Of a stretch of 18,622 nucleotides of DNA, positions 7,499 to 15,824 are shown one piece after another. Made by a program: the position numbers and the translations under genes. Source of the DNA: an uncultured Succinivibrio sp. GTDB taxonomy: Bacteria; Pseudomonadota; Gammaproteobacteria; Enterobacterales; Succinivibrionaceae. The notes under the pieces were generated by a model. That model had not been told where the DNA came from. It did no database searches and saw only the letters and a program-made list of their open reading frames with translations. The stretch's first letter is position 1. The number at the start of each line of letters is the position of its first letter. The stretch lies in the NCBI GenBank assembly GCA_934218695.1, contig CAKQDA010000024.1, forward strand, positions 1 to 18,622, read 5' to 3'.

Positions 7499-8533
7499 TT
7501 AAATATAATCGCTATAGATCTTTTTTAGATAATCATAGGCCGCCTGAACTGATTTTGCCTTATCAGTGTAAATTTCCACCATGTCAGGCGACAGATTCTG
7601 TGCGGCCAGTCTGTCAGGGTGATACTGGAACATCATCTTTTTATGAGCTCTCTTTACATCGTCGAATGTTGCATTGCTGTCAAGCCCTAAGATACCTAAA
7701 GCCTGAGCAGTCTTGTCATTAGATCCTGTAGTTCCTGATGATGAGTAACCTTTTCTGGAATTGCTGTCTGAATTATTATGCGACGATTTTGAAGAATCCT
7801 CAGAACTACTGCTGTCTGAATTTCCGTTATGTTTGTCTGAATAGTCACTGCCAGACTGATTGTTCTCATCGTCAAATTCCTTAGCGAATCTCGCCTCTGC
7901 ACCTTTTGATTCAAAAAGTCTCTTTAAAGCAGCTTTTGAAGAGCCCAGAGCATTGGCAATACTTACCAGACGGTCTTTGACCTCATAGTCCATTTCACCG
8001 TCAACAGAAGCAATCAGATAGGCATAGGTTAAGACATACTTGATGTAATCACGGTTTTTGCCGATGTTTGTCAGATAGGAATCAACAAAGGAATTAAAAT
8101 CAAATGACTGATCCAGTGCTCTGTTAAACGCTTCAACAGCAATTGCTCTCACCTCTGAGGATACTTTAAAATGAGCAATCACCTCTTCTGCGTTTTTAAT
8201 ATAGACACTAAGATCCTGAGTTTGTGCAAGGCAGTAGCCGGCTACAGTGTAGATATTCTCATAAAGGAAAACCTTATCTTCACGGTTCTTCTTTTGAGTC
8301 TTTTTCATCTGGCGTTCAAGGCGTTTCTGTTCCTTTTCCTTTTGCTCTTGTGCCTCTCTTTGAGCCTGTTCCTCAAGTTCTCGTCTTAACTTTTGATAAT
8401 TGCGATAATCGTAAGACAAAAAGCCTACCAGAGGTCCTAGTATTATGAAAATTAAATAATCTGAAATCAGATACAGAATCAAGCCTGTGATAAGGCCTAT
8501 TCCGGCTCCTAAATATGTTAATTTTGCTTTCAC
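7499..8533 (-). CDS. Divergent DjlA paralogue: membrane J-domain protein with coiled coil
   Basis: This 344-residue protein has the DjlA architecture but is clearly divergent. It has a hydrophobic N-terminus (about 5-41, long enough for one or two membrane segments), a highly charged Glu/Gln/Lys-rich probable coiled coil (about 46-86), a weakly TerB-like helical domain (about 90-215, with ASVDGEMDYEVKDRL), a Ser/Asn/Asp-rich linker (about 220-274) and a C-terminal J domain with His-Pro-Asp at 305-307, followed by the DjlA-type RLAAQNLSPDMVEIY. The coiled coil is absent from its neighbour djlA. The start is GTG, with an in-frame stop eight codons upstream and only a weak ribosome-binding site. 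It lies between murU and djlA on the same strand and probably arose by duplication of djlA. Its partner and specific role are unknown. Confidence 0.8.
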   Translation of the reverse strand: MKAKLTYLGAGIGLITGLILYLISDYLIFIILGPLVGFLSYDYRNYQKLRRELEEQAQREAQEQKEKEQKRLERQMKKTQKKNREDKVFLYENIYTVAGYCLAQTQDLSVYIKNAEEVIAHFKVSSEVRAIAVEAFNRALDQSFDFNSFVDSYLTNIGKNRDYIKYVLTYAYLIASVDGEMDYEVKDRLVSIANALGSSKAALKRLFESKGAEARFAKEFDDENNQSGSDYSDKHNGNSDSSSSEDSSKSSHNNSDSNSRKGYSSSGTTGSNDKTAQALGILGLDSNATFDDVKRAHKKMMFQYHPDRLAAQNLSPDMVEIYTDKAKSVQAAYDYLKKIYSDYI

Positions 8534-8558
8534 TGTCGTTTGAATTCTTGCTGTTCAA

Positions 8559-8597
8559 CCTGTTAAGTAATTTTTAGTTTCCAACAGGCTTTTTTTT
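8559..8597 (+). terminator. Terminator-like hairpin facing right, antisense to the murU-djlA gap
   Basis: On the plus strand CCTGTT (8559-8564) pairs with AACAGG (8583-8588) across an 18-base loop, followed by C and eight T (8590-8597). The T-run has intrinsic-terminator polarity only on the plus strand, yet no plus-strand gene ends nearby; rluA ends 2 kb away. On the minus strand the same sequence sits in the leader of the DjlA paralogue, about 25 bases before its start. Confidence 0.4.
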
Positions 8598-8634
8598 CTT
8601 TATAAAGACTGATACTGCTATAGATCATCTGTAA

Positions 8635-9309
8635 TTATAACTGCTTTTCTCTTACGTAATTATTAACTGTGTCAAGTCTTTGTACAGTTCCTACATCAAA
8701 CCACTTTCCATCTAAAGTTTCTCCGCACAGAGTCTTTTCTTCTGACCATTTTTCAAGATATGGAAGCAGTGGCTCTTTTTTTATTTCATGATGCTCAAAA
8801 CCTTTACAGGAATAAACCGCTGTACCAGAAAATGTATATTCTGATCCTCTTTTACACAAACCGTTTTCATCCAATGAAAAATCGCCTTTTAGGTTGTGCT
8901 CTGGATTATCCACAAGATACAGCCTTGCCTGCATTCCTTTTTTTAATGGTTTTAAAAACTGTCTGTAGTCGCCGTCAATGAATGTATCTCCATTGACAAC
9001 TAAAAAATCCTCTCCCTCAAAAAAAGGCAGAGCATTTATAATTCCGCCTGCTGTCTCAAGACCTGAAGAACCTTCTACTGAATGAGTAATATTTACCCCA
9101 AAACTGTGTCCGTCGCCTAAAGCAGAAACAATCATAGAACTTAAATATGCACTGTTTATGATAATGTCCCTGATCCCTGCTTTTTTGAGTTTTTCAAGGT
9201 GCCACTCTATCAGAGTTTTATTACCTACCTTGACTAGGGGTTTAGGACATGTATCCGTTATTGGACGCAACCTTTCGCCACGTCCTGCAGCTAAAATCAT
9301 TGCCTTCAT
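8635..9309 (-). CDS. murU: N-acetylmuramate alpha-1-phosphate uridylyltransferase MurU
   Basis: MurU converts MurNAc-alpha-1-phosphate and UTP to UDP-MurNAc, the last step of the cell-wall recycling shortcut described in Pseudomonas. The 224-residue protein is a sugar-nucleotide transferase of the Rossmann-like NTP_transferase family, with MKAMILAAGRGERLRPIT and PKPLV (residues 1-25) forming the nucleotide-binding loop, LETAGGI near 80, and VVNGDTFIDGDY (about 103-114) holding the metal-binding Asp. It closely follows Pseudomonas MurU at the N-terminus. The ATG overlaps the amgK stop as TGATG, which implies coupled translation with the kinase that makes its substrate. Mannose-1-phosphate guanylyltransferase is the alternative label for this family; the amgK neighbour favours MurU. 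Confidence 0.88.
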   Translation of the reverse strand: MKAMILAAGRGERLRPITDTCPKPLVKVGNKTLIEWHLEKLKKAGIRDIIINSAYLSSMIVSALGDGHSFGVNITHSVEGSSGLETAGGIINALPFFEGEDFLVVNGDTFIDGDYRQFLKPLKKGMQARLYLVDNPEHNLKGDFSLDENGLCKRGSEYTFSGTAVYSCKGFEHHEIKKEPLLPYLEKWSEEKTLCGETLDGKWFDVGTVQRLDTVNNYVREKQL

Positions 9310-10289
9310 CAGAACTTACCTACCACGTACTTTTCTATGACCGACTTTAACTTGTAAAGACGCTTATCTGCACCACTCTCTTGCAGAACATAACTGATAA
9401 CTCTCGGAAGATCTTTTAAGTAGGCATTCTTTCCATCTCTTATACTCAGGCGACAGAAGATACCAAGTACTTTTACATGTCTTTGCAGTGAAGTTAAAGT
9501 AAGCTCATAGTCAAAATCATCATATGACTTATTTTTTAAATAACCGCTCTGTTTAAAGATGTCATAAGCATATTGTTTTAATTCAGTTAAAAGATCTTTA
9601 TCAAGTACAACATAGCAGTCAAATAAAAGTGATGCCAGATCGTAAAGAACAGGTCCTCTTACCATATCCTGAAAATCTATGACAGCAAGCTCTTCTCTGT
9701 CACCATTTTTGCTTACCATTAGATTGCGACTGTGAAAATCACGATGCATTGCACACTGTTCCTGCCCAAGGCAGATTTCTGAGAGAAACTCGTAACAATC
9801 GTAAAGATCGTTTTTCTCCTGTTCACTTAGCTTCACATTAAGAGCATTCTCAAGCATCCAGGTATCAAATAATGAAAGTTCAAATCTGATAAATTTCTTA
9901 TCAAACTTCGGCAGTTCAAGATTTAAAGAAGCAATCGAAGGCAGGAGTGACACCGCTCTTTTATAAAAGGACAGTCTGTCCCCTTCACAGATTGCTCTGG
10001 CAAAGGTTCTGTCTCCGAGATCTGAGAGCAACATAAAACCTTTTTCCAAGTCACAGGAAATTATCTCTGGTACTTTTATACCTACTTTTGAAAGAGCAGT
10101 ATCGATGGCAATGAACTCTTTATTTTTTTGAGTTTCAGGAGGAGCATCAACAGCAATGAGATTTTTATTTAAGACACGAAAATAGCGACGGAAGCTGGCG
10201 TCGCCATTTAAAGACAAAAGCATTACGTTGTCATCTGAAATAATGCTTTTTACATATTGAGTTAAAGCTTCTAATCTAGAGTCAGTCAC
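9309..10289 (-). CDS. amgK: Anomeric MurNAc/GlcNAc kinase AmgK
   Basis: AmgK phosphorylates the anomeric carbon of N-acetylmuramate (and GlcNAc) recovered from peptidoglycan turnover, feeding MurU. It belongs to the aminoglycoside phosphotransferase (APH) fold, with GDASFRRYFRV near the N-terminus, the catalytic segment MHRDFHSRNLM (Asp184, Asn189) and the metal-binding IDFQD (Asp205), then GPVLYDLASLL. I chose a GTG at 10289 (326 residues), which overlaps the trmB stop by 8 bases and starts VTDSRLEAL, similar to other AmgK N-termini. A TTG at 10343 would extend it by 18 residues into trmB and is less likely. No ATG is available near the start. It is coupled at both ends: trmB before, murU after. 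Confidence 0.88.
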   Translation of the reverse strand: MTDSRLEALTQYVKSIISDDNVMLLSLNGDASFRRYFRVLNKNLIAVDAPPETQKNKEFIAIDTALSKVGIKVPEIISCDLEKGFMLLSDLGDRTFARAICEGDRLSFYKRAVSLLPSIASLNLELPKFDKKFIRFELSLFDTWMLENALNVKLSEQEKNDLYDCYEFLSEICLGQEQCAMHRDFHSRNLMVSKNGDREELAVIDFQDMVRGPVLYDLASLLFDCYVVLDKDLLTELKQYAYDIFKQSGYLKNKSYDDFDYELTLTSLQRHVKVLGIFCRLSIRDGKNAYLKDLPRVISYVLQESGADKRLYKLKSVIEKYVVGKF

Positions 10290-11010
10290 GCTTGAATACC
10301 AGATCCCAGACACCGTGTCCAAGTCTCTGTCCGCGAAGCTCAAACTTGGTCAGAGGGCGCCAGTCAGGGCGTGGTATGTATGTGCCATCAGGAGAGGTAT
10401 TGGAAAAACCCTCAGCTCTAGTCATTACATCCAGCATCTGCTCAGCGTAATTCTCCCAGTCAGTTGCCATTCTGAACTGACCGCCATGCTTGAACAGCGG
10501 TTTTACAAGCTTAACAAAATCGTCATTGATGAGACGACGTTTGATATGCCTCTTCTTTGGCCATGGATCAGGGAAAAATATCTGAAGTACATCCACACTT
10601 TCAGGAGCTAAACATTTGCTTAAAACCTCAAAAGCATCAAATTTGATAACCTTGACGTTTGTAAGCTGATTTTCTTCAATCAGCTTTAATGCTGATCCAA
10701 CCCCTGGTGGGTGAACTTCAATTCCCAGAAAATTACAGTCAGGAGCATCCTTTGCCATCTGAACAAAGGATACACCCATGCCAAATCCTATTTCCACAAC
10801 CAGTGGAGCATCTCGACCGAATACAGCTTTAAGATCAAGAGGTTTTAAATCCTCAACATCCACCATGTACTTAGGTCCTAGCTCTTCAATGGCTCGTATC
10901 TGACCTTCAGTCATACGTCCTGCGCGCACCACGAAAGATTTTATTCTGTGATGCTCTGCCTGATTGTTTTTCTCAGGATTTTCGTTAGAGTTTTTAATTT
11001 CTTCTGTCAT
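10282..11010 (-). CDS. trmB: tRNA (guanine-N7-)-methyltransferase TrmB
   Basis: TrmB forms m7G46 in the variable loop of many tRNAs using S-adenosylmethionine. Visible signatures are the SAM-binding VVEIGFGMGVSFVQMA, FLGIEVHPPGVGSAL, the family motif FPDPWPKKRHIKRRLI and TKFELRGQRLGHGVWDL at the C-terminus. The length is 242 residues from the ATG at 11010; E. coli TrmB has 239. A TTG two codons upstream (11016) is possible but less likely. It starts 9 bases after the dapA stop without a strong ribosome-binding site, which suggests coupling to dapA, and its TGA stop overlaps the amgK start. Confidence 0.95.
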   Translation of the reverse strand: MTEEIKNSNENPEKNNQAEHHRIKSFVVRAGRMTEGQIRAIEELGPKYMVDVEDLKPLDLKAVFGRDAPLVVEIGFGMGVSFVQMAKDAPDCNFLGIEVHPPGVGSALKLIEENQLTNVKVIKFDAFEVLSKCLAPESVDVLQIFFPDPWPKKRHIKRRLINDDFVKLVKPLFKHGGQFRMATDWENYAEQMLDVMTRAEGFSNTSPDGTYIPRPDWRPLTKFELRGQRLGHGVWDLVFKRD

Positions 11011-11019
11011 GTTCAAAGA

Positions 11020-11898
11020 TTAGATTAACTCTAGCTTCTGCATCTCGGACTTGATTTCTTCACGTAAGGACTCGCTTACAGGAAGAATTGGCAGACGGCT
11101 CTCTTCGGCACATAAACCTAATAAAGATGCTGCATATTTAGCAGGAGCTGGGCTTGGCTCTTTGAACATCAGCTTGTGAAGCTTCATTAACTTAAGCTGC
11201 TCTACAGCAGCCTCTTCCCACTTCTTCTCTAATGTCAGGTTCTGAACTTTTGCAACCAGAGCAGGTGCCACGTTGGCAGTTACAGAGATAACACCCTGTC
11301 CACCTGCAACATTAAAGCTTACAGCAGTTGAGTCTTCACCTGACAGCCAGATGAATGGTTTCTTGATGAGATTGCGCTCGATCCATGGACGCTCGAGGTT
11401 ACCAGTTGCATCCTTAATACCGATGATTCTTTCTAACTCTGATAACTTTGCAACTGTCTCAGAAGAGATGTTTACAACTGTACGTCCTGGTACGTTGTAT
11501 AGGAAAATAGGCAAATCAGTATTGTCATGAACCATCTTAAAGTGTGCATACAAACCTTCCTGATTTGGACGGTTGTAATAACCGGCATTGTGTAAAAGGC
11601 TGTCCGCACCTGCTTCTTTAGCCGCATTTGACAAGTTGATTGCTTCAACCGGGTTGTTGGAACCTGCTCCTGCCATAACCAGAATGCGGCCTTTTGCTGC
11701 ATCGCAAACGGTCTTGATTGCTGCGATGTGCTCTTCAAAAGTTAAGGTTGGGCACTCACCTGTAGTACCAGTTACCACCAGGCAGGTTGTTCCATTCTTA
11801 ATATGGAACTCTACCATACGCTCTAATGCTGCATTATCAACTTTGCCATTTTTGAATGGTGTGATTAAAGCAACCATTGACCCCTGATATTTTTGCAT
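11020..11898 (-). CDS. dapA: 4-hydroxy-tetrahydrodipicolinate synthase DapA
   Basis: DapA condenses pyruvate with aspartate semialdehyde, the first committed step to diaminopimelate and lysine. The 292 residues equal E. coli DapA. Seen are the GTTGE loop (Thr45, Thr46), YNVPGRT with Tyr134 and Arg139, and IGIKDATG with the Schiff-base Lys162, each one residue offset from E. coli numbering. I chose the ATG at 11898 because AAGGTG lies eight bases upstream; the longer frame adds 13 residues unlike the family. An oddity is LLHNAGYYNRP at 101-111, where E. coli has the LTVTPYYNRP form just before the catalytic-triad Tyr. The gene leads the dapA-trmB-amgK-murU series, after the lysS terminator. 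I see no lysine riboswitch in its short 5' region. Confidence 0.96.
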   Translation of the reverse strand: MQKYQGSMVALITPFKNGKVDNAALERMVEFHIKNGTTCLVVTGTTGECPTLTFEEHIAAIKTVCDAAKGRILVMAGAGSNNPVEAINLSNAAKEAGADSLLHNAGYYNRPNQEGLYAHFKMVHDNTDLPIFLYNVPGRTVVNISSETVAKLSELERIIGIKDATGNLERPWIERNLIKKPFIWLSGEDSTAVSFNVAGGQGVISVTANVAPALVAKVQNLTLEKKWEEAAVEQLKLMKLHKLMFKEPSPAPAKYAASLLGLCAEESRLPILPVSESLREEIKSEMQKLELI

Positions 11899-11974
11899 CT
11901 TATTCACCTTAATTATTGCAAAAACTAAAATTGCCATTAAGCAGATTTTGTAACAGACAGTTTTTTAACTGCCT

Positions 11975-12003
11975 AAAAAAGCTGACTTTATGTAAAGTCA
12001 GCT
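11975..12003 (-). terminator. Intrinsic terminator of prfB-lysS
   Basis: On the minus strand AGCTGACTTT (12003-11994) pairs perfectly with AAAGTCAGCT (11989-11980), with a 4-base loop followed by a T-run (11980-11975). It begins nine bases after the lysS stop. A second small hairpin (11956-11973, stem GGCAGTT/AACTGTC) follows at once, in the probable dapA leader. The dapA promoter in this 114-base gap could not be placed with confidence. Confidence 0.85.
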
Positions 12004-12012
12004 GTTTATAAA

Positions 12013-13533
12013 CTAGTTGCGTCTTAATGTTGGGAACAGAATTACATCACGAATGGTCTGAGCATTTGTGAATAACATTACTGTTCTGTCAATACCAATA
12101 CCTTCACCTGCAGTTGGAGGCAAGCCATACTGCATTGCGTTGATGTAATCCTCATCGTAGTACATTGCCTCGTCATCACCATGTTTCTTGGCCTCTGCCT
12201 GCTGACGGAAACGGCCTGCCTGATCATCAGGATCATTTAACTCTGAGAATCCGTTGCCAATCTCGCGTCCTCCGATAAAGAACTCAAAACGATCTGTAAA
12301 CTCAGGATCTGAATCAGTTCTTCTTGCAAGAGGAGATACAACTGCAGGATAACTTGTGATGAAGGTTGGCTGCTGCAGATTTGCCTCAACGAGTTCATCA
12401 AACAGAGCTGTGATATAGTGACCTAATGTCCAGCCTTCCATTAACTCAATGTGATGTTTCTTGCACAGGGCACGAGCCTTGTCCTCATTCTCAAGATCTT
12501 CCATGGTAATGCCGTTGCCGTACTTTACGATAGACTCTTTCATGGTTAATCTGTCAAATGGCTTTGAGAAGTCTAAATCTAAACCTTCCTCGCCCTCTTT
12601 ACCGTAATGAATCTTTGTAGTACCTAAAACTTCCAAAGACATCTTCTTGAACAGATCTTCTGTAAAGTCAATCAGATCATGGTAATCGTGGTATGCCATA
12701 TAGAATTCCATCATAGTGAATTCTGGATTATGACGAACGTCGATACCTTCGTTTCTGAAGTTACGGTTGATTTCATACACGCGCTCAAAACCACCTACAA
12801 CAAGACGCTTTAAGTACAGCTCTGGAGCAATACGAAGATACATATCCATATCTAAAGCATTGTGATGGGTCACAAATGGCTTTGCGTTTGCACCACCTGG
12901 AATTACGTGCATCATAGGGGTTTCAACTTCCATGAACATATGCTCGTTCATGTACTTTCTGATAAATGAAACCACTTTAGTGCGGATCTCAAAAGTACGG
13001 CGAGAATTCTCATTTGCAATCAGATCTACATATCTCTGACGGCAGCGGGCTTCCTGATCGGTTAAGCCGTGGAACTTCTCTGGAAGAGGACGTAAAGACT
13101 TAACCAGTAAACGCAATGCGCTTACATGCAGAGTTAATTCACCTGTCTTGGTCTTGAATGCAAAACCGGTAACGCCGATGATGTCTCCTAAATCAAGTTT
13201 CTTGAAAACATCCTGATATACGCCCTCTGGCAGATTATCACGAGCTACATAAATCTGAATGCGGCCCCCCATATCCTGCAGAGTTGCAAATGAGGCCTTG
13301 CCCATAACACGACGGGTCATAACGCGACCTGCGATAGTATAGGTGTTCTGCTCTTTCTCTAAGGTCTCGTTGTCTTTGTCAGCACATGCCTTGACAATAT
13401 CTGATGAGAATGCATCTCGACGGAAGTCGTTAGGATAGGCCTGTCCCTGTGAACGCAGATTCTCTAACTTTTCACGACGCTCTTTCATGACGTTGTTGAG
13501 GTTCTCTGCTGTACCGATGTTTTCTTGTGACAT
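12013..13533 (-). CDS. lysS: Lysyl-tRNA synthetase, class II
   Basis: LysRS charges tRNA-Lys in the cytoplasm. The 506-residue protein (E. coli LysS 505) has an N-terminal OB-fold anticodon-binding domain (about 65-150, with [18 protein letters not shown]) and a class II catalytic core. Motif 2 is seen as [22 protein letters not shown], and motif 3 as [13 protein letters not shown] near the C-terminus. AGGA lies eight bases before the ATG. It starts 23 bases after the prfB stop; prfB-lysS is a conserved operon in gammaproteobacteria. It ends in a strong terminator. Confidence 0.97.
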   Translation of the reverse strand: MSQENIGTAENLNNVMKERREKLENLRSQGQAYPNDFRRDAFSSDIVKACADKDNETLEKEQNTYTIAGRVMTRRVMGKASFATLQDMGGRIQIYVARDNLPEGVYQDVFKKLDLGDIIGVTGFAFKTKTGELTLHVSALRLLVKSLRPLPEKFHGLTDQEARCRQRYVDLIANENSRRTFEIRTKVVSFIRKYMNEHMFMEVETPMMHVIPGGANAKPFVTHHNALDMDMYLRIAPELYLKRLVVGGFERVYEINRNFRNEGIDVRHNPEFTMMEFYMAYHDYHDLIDFTEDLFKKMSLEVLGTTKIHYGKEGEEGLDLDFSKPFDRLTMKESIVKYGNGITMEDLENEDKARALCKKHHIELMEGWTLGHYITALFDELVEANLQQPTFITSYPAVVSPLARRTDSDPEFTDRFEFFIGGREIGNGFSELNDPDDQAGRFRQQAEAKKHGDDEAMYYDEDYINAMQYGLPPTAGEGIGIDRTVMLFTNAQTIRDVILFPTLRRN

Positions 13534-13556
13534 TTTTATTTTCCTAATTTATAAGT

Positions 13557-14655
13557 TTAAAGTCCTGACTTCAAACTTGCTTCAATAAACTGGTCTAAAT
13601 CACCGTTTAACACTTTTTGTGTGTCACGGCATTCAACACCTGTGCGTAAATCTTTTATACGGGCATCATCCAGAACATATGATCTGATCTGACTGCCCCA
13701 GCCGATATCGGACTTGCTGTCCTCTATCTCTTTTTGCACACTCTGCCTTTTTTCAAGTTCCAGAGTGTAAAGTCTGGCTCTTAACTGTTTCATTGCCTGA
13801 TCGCGATTCTGGAACTGTGAACGCTCGTTCTGGCAGGAAACAACAATTCCTGTAGGTATGTGAGTAATTCTTACAGCTGATTCCGTCTTGTTAACGTGCT
13901 GTCCGCCGGCACCTGAAGATCTGTAAACATCTACTCTCAGGTCAGCCGGATTGATTTCAACTTCAATGTTGTCATCAATCTCTGGATACACGTACGCTGA
14001 ACAGAAAGATGTGTGTCTGCGGTTATTAGAGTCAAAAGGTGATTTTCTGACTAGACGGTGAACTCCTGTTTCAGTTCTAAACCAGCCGTATGCATGATCG
14101 CCTTCAAAACGAAGTGTTGCTGATTTGATTCCGGCAACTTCTCCTTCAGACAGTTCTGTTACGGTAACAGCAAAACCATGTTTTTCACCGAATTTCATGT
14201 ACATGCGCATTACCATTTCAGCCCAGTCCTGAGCTTCTGTACCTCCGGATCCTGACTGAATATCCATATAGCATGGATCATTGTCATTAGGGCCTGAGAA
14301 CATTCTTTCAATTTCAAGTCTTTCCAGATCATGGCTTAATCTGTCAGCTTCGGCCTGAGCTTCTCTTGCAAGCTCATCATCATGTTCTTCAGAGGCCATT
14401 TCATCTAAAGTCAGCAAATCATCAAATCCCTGATAGAGATTCTTAAAATTTGTAACCACTGCTGTTAATGACTGTCTTTCCTTGCCAAGTTCCTGAGCTT
14501 TTTTTGGATCATCCCAAAGTTTAGGATCTTCCAGAAGACCGTTTACCTCTTCTAGCCGTTCTGTTTTACTCTGCAGGTCAAAGATACCCCCTTAAGGCAT
14601 CTGCACGCTCTTTTAAGGCTGCAACCTGATCTTTTATGGAGATGGTTTCTAACAC
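13557..14655 (-). CDS. prfB: Peptide chain release factor 2 with programmed +1 frameshift
   Basis: RF2 ends translation at UGA and UAA. The coding sequence is in two frames: 14655-14581 (25 codons from a [13 protein letters not shown] to LRGYL), then an in-frame TGA, with one T (14580) skipped, and 14579-13557. The joined product is 365 residues, the same as E. coli RF2, with the shift after codon 25 as in E. coli. The stop-recognition motif SPF (205-207) and the catalytic GGQ (250-252) fall at E. coli numbers, and residue 246 is Ser. An in-frame TAA two codons before the GTG leaves no longer start. Frameshifting lets low RF2 levels raise their own synthesis. Read only by open frame, the gene looks truncated at 14459; it is not broken. 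It leads into lysS. Confidence 0.96.
14577..14593 (-). promoter_or_regulatory. prfB +1 frameshift site
   Basis: On the minus strand the order is AAGGGGG (internal Shine-Dalgarno-like), TAT, CTT, TGA, C. This is the same arrangement as the well-studied E. coli site (AGGGGGTATCTTTGAC). Slow reading of UGA when RF2 is scarce lets peptidyl-tRNA-Leu slip from CUU to UUU. The site sits immediately after codon 25. Confidence 0.95.
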
Positions 14656-14718
14656 GCTTTAATCTCTAATCCGATTCTTGTTATGTATCTTGTTGAGTTT
14701 CTCAAAAATTAAGTTTAG

Positions 14719-14746
14719 ATTATAACAAATCACACGCAGATGTGCA
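14719..14746 (-). promoter_or_regulatory. Probable prfB-lysS promoter
   Basis: On the minus strand TGCACA (14746-14741, four of six -35 bases), a 16-base spacer and a perfect TATAAT (14724-14719) lie about 64 bases before the prfB start. The -10 is strong and the -35 weak. It shares the 254-base divergent gap with nadC. Confidence 0.55.
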
Positions 14747-14811
14747 GTGTTTGTCACTTTTATGCTTACTTTTATTCCATGTTTTTCCGTACCTACCATC
14801 CGGTCATTAAC

Positions 14812-14829
14812 ATGAGCTCATATCATGAG
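14812..14829. promoter_or_regulatory. Palindromic operator-like element upstream of nadC
   Basis: ATGAGCTCAT (14812-14821) is a perfect 10-base palindrome, and CTCAT-ATC-ATGAG (14817-14829) forms a second overlapping palindrome that shares an arm, giving three copies of one half-site. It lies 15 bases before the nadC -35 and between the two divergent promoters, a position suited to a transcription factor. No known regulator is assigned. Confidence 0.35.
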
Positions 14830-14843
14830 AATGGCAGTTTTAA

Positions 14844-15755
<912 letters not shown>

Positions 15756-15775
15756 TTATTTCCGGTTCTAAATTT

Positions 15776-15805
15776 AAGGCTGATTTTTATCAGCCTTTTT
15801 TATTT
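15776..15805 (+). terminator. Intrinsic terminator of nadC
   Basis: AAGGCTGAT (15776-15784) pairs perfectly with ATCAGCCTT (15789-15797) around a TTTT loop and continues into a T-run. It lies 20 bases after the nadC stop. Reading leftwards, the same hairpin starts soon after the alr stop and is followed by TTAAATTT, so it may also serve alr weakly. Confidence 0.88.
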
Positions 15806-15824
15806 AGACTCCGTTGTCTGTTTT

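Noticed and set aside
7696..7914. 72-codon minus-strand frame inside the DjlA paralogue
   Set aside because: It is an out-of-frame shadow of the Ser/Asn-rich linker region of the real gene.
8171..8448. Leucine-rich plus-strand frames opposite the DjlA paralogue
   Set aside because: They are the antisense image of the Glu/Lys/Gln-rich coiled coil and membrane segment, with no ribosome-binding site or recognisable protein.
8906..8914. Perfect DnaA box TTATCCACA
   Set aside because: It lies inside the murU coding sequence, alone, and encodes conserved-looking residues; most likely chance.
11899..12012. Lysine riboswitch before dapA
   Set aside because: The gap is only 114 bases and is filled by the lysS terminator and one small hairpin; there is no room for the lysine aptamer.
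13557..14459. prfB as a truncated or broken gene
   Set aside because: The upstream segment and canonical frameshift site restore a full 365-residue RF2, so it is intact.
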